From Vitis vinifera (taxonomy: Eukaryota > Streptophyta > Magnoliopsida > Vitales > Vitaceae), in the NCBI RefSeq assembly GCF_030704535.1, contig NC_081822.1:31145001-31209000 (forward strand): a stretch of 64,000 bases of DNA. Direction: 5' to 3'. Below, piece by piece: positions 60,290 to 64,000 of the stretch (position 1 is the first letter of the stretch; every line of letters starts with the position of its first letter). Below the pieces are notes generated by a model. That model saw only the letters and a program-made list of their open reading frames with translations. It had not been told where the DNA came from and did no database searches. Made by a program: the position numbers and the translations under genes.

Positions 60290-61399
60290 TCCTGCTTGAT
60301 CTTCAGAATTACCGATTCTCTTGAACTGAGGGTCTAATCACATTAGCTTCTCCTTTTGGTTGTATTTTTGCAATTGAGTGGCACTGAGGCCTTGACCGGA
60401 TGCATTAAAACCCGAAAAAGGAAAACTAATCGAAGGAGAAACAGAGATATAGAGAGCTAGAATGCATTTACCATGTTTCAAATCCATGAAAGATGAATAT
60501 CAGGAGGTGTCATGGAGCATCACAGTCAAACTACAGGCCTGCTTTTCAGTTGTTAATTATATAACTACACTTCTGTACCTTGATCTGTTTTACAACATTG
60601 AAAGTGTAAATAATATGAATTCATGTTCTCTATCCTACGTTTCTTTGTTGCATTTCTTCTGCCTAACTGCAAATGCACGGCAAGCCATTTACTTCAGAAG
60701 CAAAATGCCCCTCTTTTTACGGGGCCAAATTCAAGTTTGCTCAGGCATGAAGAAGCTTTTACAGATGAATTAATACTAAGCTAGCAGTCAGAAAAATGAT
60801 GTTTGTCCAATTTTAAATTTGTGAAGGCATACTTTTGCATTGAAGAGACAAATTCCCTCCCGTTGGTTGGTTTTACATTTCAACACTCTGTTTTGGTCTA
60901 TTACAAAATGCTTGACAACAATCAAGAAAGGTGGGATTTCCTAAATCCACTATTAATATTTTTATAGTGCGATGAAAGATTGTCCCTCGACATCGAAATT
61001 GAAATCGAAGCTCTTTAGAATTAGACCCAATCCATACTAAAGATTATATATGTGTTTCTTGGCCATGTAGGATACAAGTATCTGATGGATCTAATCCATA
61101 ATATAAGGATATGTCATAACACGTGCATATGAATAACAAAACATAATAAATAATTAATTAAAAAAATTGTCGTTAATTATTTATAATTATTATAATAGTT
61201 AATTAATTAGACTAAAATTAAAACATTCATTGTTTGATTAAATATTCAAACAAAACATAATTATCATAAATAACACCCAATTGCCAAATAATTGATAGAT
61301 GTATACTAAATGTCTAGGAAACATCTCATTATAAACTACAAAAAGTATAAGCCAAATATTCTAAAGGTCATTCATCCAATAGTATTGGAGGATTGTCCT
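60290..61399. other. GNAT-C 3' region and AT-rich spacer
   Basis: It is 3' UTR and flank, similar to 44653-44885 for its first part. A 103-codon frame at 60462 is not convincing. The rest is AT-rich without recognisable content. Confidence 0.5.
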
Positions 61400-62900
61400 T
61401 CAATTGTACTAGAACATTTTAAGTGATTATCCCTCTTGTTTGCATGTTTAATATTGAATTTTGGTGCTTGGTTTCTTTTAATTTGTTTCGTTCCTTATCC
61501 TTGATAACCTTAGTCGCCCCTTCTCCCATAAGAGTGTCAATAGGATTCAATTCATCATATTCAATAATATTTGTAGTCATCAACCCATATTGATATCCCC
61601 CATTATATGCTTAAGTCCACTTCTTAGTATCCATCTTTGCAAACCATCGAACACATTTGTCATTTAACCATTTAAACTTTTCCATACACCATTCATATAT
61701 ATATGTAGTTGATGTTGACACTCAACTTTAAGTCTTATAAGACTTTGTTATTGTATTTCTCATTAAAATTACTAACCACATGTCTAAGACAATAATGATG
61801 GTACAGATAAGGTGGGTTCCATCCACTAGCATAATTTCTTATAACAGTAGTTATTCCTACATAACGATAAGAAATTAAAAATATTTCTTCTCTTTAAGTG
61901 ACATGAGTTCTTAATGTAGTGAGAAACTAAGATCAACTATTTATAGATTCCTCCTAAAAAATTACAAAAGTAAGAGGAAATATATGTCCATTAGCATTAA
62001 TAGATGTTGTGATCAAAAGTTTTGCCTTGTACTTTCCATATAGGAAAGTACCATCAATTTGTATTAATTGACTGCAAATTTTAAACCCTTTAATACTACC
62101 TTCAAATGACCAAAATACATGCATGAAATGTATATTTCCATTGATGAATCCTAATAGTGATGTCTTCCAAACAATCTTTGTCCAAGGTTAGTAAATCATT
62201 TAGGTAGAATATGGTAAGATTCATCCTAATCACCAAAAATCTTTCAATTGATTTTCTCCTTGCTTCCCAAACCCTCATATAATAAACATCATACTAGATT
62301 TATCTTTCATCATTTGATGTAGTGTTGAAATGGATGTGCTAGGATTCCTTTGGATTACACTCTGTATCTCCCATATAATTGATGTCAAGTCTAATTGAGA
62401 GTGGTCTTATGATAGTTTAGGATAGACACACGTATGACGACTAATGAATTTTGTTATCTTAAACATGTCATGGTTTTACATTAACATGCATGAAGTCTTC
62501 ATTTGCAACCTTCACTTAATTTCTTACAATTTATTGCTAAATTGGCTCAAACTCGAATACAACCAAGTATTGATTCCTATGTATGGAACAATGTTTCACA
62601 CCATACTATAAATTCGTTTTAGTTTCAAATTGAAATCCTTGATATAATTCATTTGTTTCATTCCATAATCTAGTATGTGAAGAGAGGATCTTAACACTAA
62701 TGACATTTATTACATTTTAAATCCATTCTCTAAACAATAGGGAAGGAAATTTATGTTAACCACCAAGTAAGGATGCCTTATTTTCGAGAGGCTCATTAGT
62801 GGTATCATTCTTATCATCCCCAATATCTTCATCTTCATCGAATAATTCTACATTAACATCATCATTTCAAACATGGATATCTACAAAGTTTTCAACTGCT
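61400..62900 (-). pseudogene. Decayed MULE (Mutator-like) transposase
   Basis: On the minus strand, broken frames read in order: an acidic Asn/Asp-rich start (62880-62800), HTCVYPKLS and DHSQLDLTS near 62430-62390, then ICSQLIQIDGTFLYGKYKAK with ITTSINANGHIFPLTF near 62080-61980, and YHHYCLRHVVSNFNEKYNNK near 61810-61750. The IDGT...GKYK...NGHIFPL block is the catalytic core typical of MULE transposases, and CLRHV followed by SNF is the usual downstream block. Many stops show it is dead. No terminal repeats were found. Confidence 0.65.
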
Positions 62901-64000
62901 GACATAATTGATTGAGTGACCATTGCTAAATTTGCCCTTGGCTCAACATCTTCATAATAATTGTGTCAATGCCTAGGGGAGGCGGCAGTATCATAGCTCA
63001 TGGGGAACATCTTTGGATATAATTTTTATAAGATGTTAGAGTGTGGTTGACTTTTTGTAATGAGATGTTGAGTCAACTACATAATTGAATTGTGAGCAAG
63101 TCAGTATTTTCCCATAGGTCCCAATGGTTCTTGCTCAAGCTCACGTTCCTTCATGACACATTATTTTAGGGATTTATGGGTTTCTTATGTACAAGTATAC
63201 ATAAGGATGTTTTAGTAAAAATGAAAGGTTGTGCATAAGGTTATGAATAGTCTTTTTAGATTGAGCTAATTAATTAATTGAAACACACTAAGGCTAATTA
63301 ATTAATTGGAACTCACTAAGGTTAATTAATTAATTGGAACTCACTAAGGCTAATTAATTAATTGGAACTCACTAAGACTAATTAACTAATTAGGACCCAG
63401 TAGACTAAATTAAGTGATCTAACCCCCATATGAGTTTAAATTATTTAAGTGCACAAAGAAGTAAATACCCCTAAGGGGTTTAGGGTTTGACATAATGTAA
63501 CATATGTAGATTTATTATTTATTTAATAAAGGTTCTAGTTTCTCATTCTTTCTATCCATTCCATGCATTACACTTTATGAACATTTTGATTTGACATTTT
63601 TTGCATTGTACATTACTTATATGCATTAAGAGTTCCATGAAAGATTTAAGTCATGAGTTTCTTATAAGTAAATGATTTGATCATAGCTATAGCCTGTTTA
63701 TGGAGACTTTGGTAATTTATTTGAGAATATAGTGTATTACCTCATAATTGAATATATTACTAGTCTTGGTTATTGGGATGAAGTTGTCATGATACGTGCA
63801 TTAATGTATATGGCTACACATTAGATAAGAATTATGGTGAGTCATAATATATGATTATCGAATAGTCATGACCTTACCAAGCTATTATATTGCATAGTCT
63901 TTTAACCTTGAAAGAATACTAAACTTGTGCCAAAGTTTATAGTGACTTTAACCTATAAGTGAGATCCTAAAGTGGTCATATATTTACTATGAATTGGATA
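62901..64000. other. AT-rich DNA beyond the MULE remnant
   Basis: No gene is visible. It contains a 28-bp tandem array (63265-63404) and otherwise ordinary AT-rich sequence to the window end. Confidence 0.5.
63265..63404. repeat. 28-bp tandem repeat, five units
   Basis: Units of GCTAATTAATTAATTGGAAC plus TCACTAAG begin at 63265, 63293, 63321, 63349 and 63377. The last is diverged (ACTAATTAACTAATTAGGAC). Confidence 0.85.

Noticed and set aside
60462-60773. 103-codon ORF downstream of GNAT-C
   Set aside because: It lies in 3' UTR/flank and the homologous flank at 44790 does not keep the frame; no domain was recognised.

Overview
This is plant nuclear DNA from a woody-type eudicot. Grapevine (Vitis) is my best guess from the look of the lectin receptor kinases and the Copia gag, but I could not test it. 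The evidence for a plant is single-exon legume-lectin receptor kinases, a plastid-type GNAT acetyltransferase gene with GT-AG introns, Ty1/Copia elements, MITEs and an endogenous caulimovirid, all in AT-rich spacer DNA.

The window is built from copies of one segment holding an L-type lectin receptor kinase (LecRK), a long AT-rich spacer and a GNAT gene. The order is GNAT-A (2373-2998, truncated), LecRK1 (19844-21808, intact), LecRK2 (27516-29460, frameshifted), GNAT-B (37243-41971, broken by Copia insertions), LecRK3 (51585-53549, intact) and GNAT-C (58977-60289, intact, four exons, 287 aa). LecRK2 to GNAT-B is colinear with LecRK3 to GNAT-C. LecRK1 and LecRK2 arose from a further local tandem duplication whose join is visible at 22408/22409.

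Mobile DNA dominates the rest. Copia1 (4337-17124, minus strand) is old, and its untranslated leader is split by a 7.3-kb endogenous pararetrovirus (9562-16848, plus strand). A partial second copy of Copia1 (22409-24588) has no virus, so the order of events reads Copia1 insertion, tandem duplication, virus capture. Copia2 (37374-41483) is young: it has perfect 5-bp target duplications, LTRs that match apart from different internal duplications, a primer site, and one long frame interrupted by a single stop. A third, truncated Copia (42037-44652, minus strand) replaced the last two exons of GNAT-B. A 2.2-kb probable solo LTR sits in the LecRK3 upstream region. Smaller elements include a Harbinger-like MITE with TTA target sites, a Mutator-like MITE with 9-bp target sites, a 219-bp perfect foldback carrying a tRNA-like B box, a hAT-like MITE and a decayed MULE transposase (61400-62900).

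The working genes are probably LecRK1, LecRK3 and GNAT-C. The kinases would sit in the plasma membrane and pair an extracellular lectin fold with a cytoplasmic Ser/Thr kinase. GNAT-C is probably a plastid protein acetyltransferase. Nothing in the sequence links the two functions; their adjacency looks like shared duplication history. The unusual part of the window is the nested Copia/pararetrovirus locus, where one viral end falls within a few bases of the viral primer-binding site.
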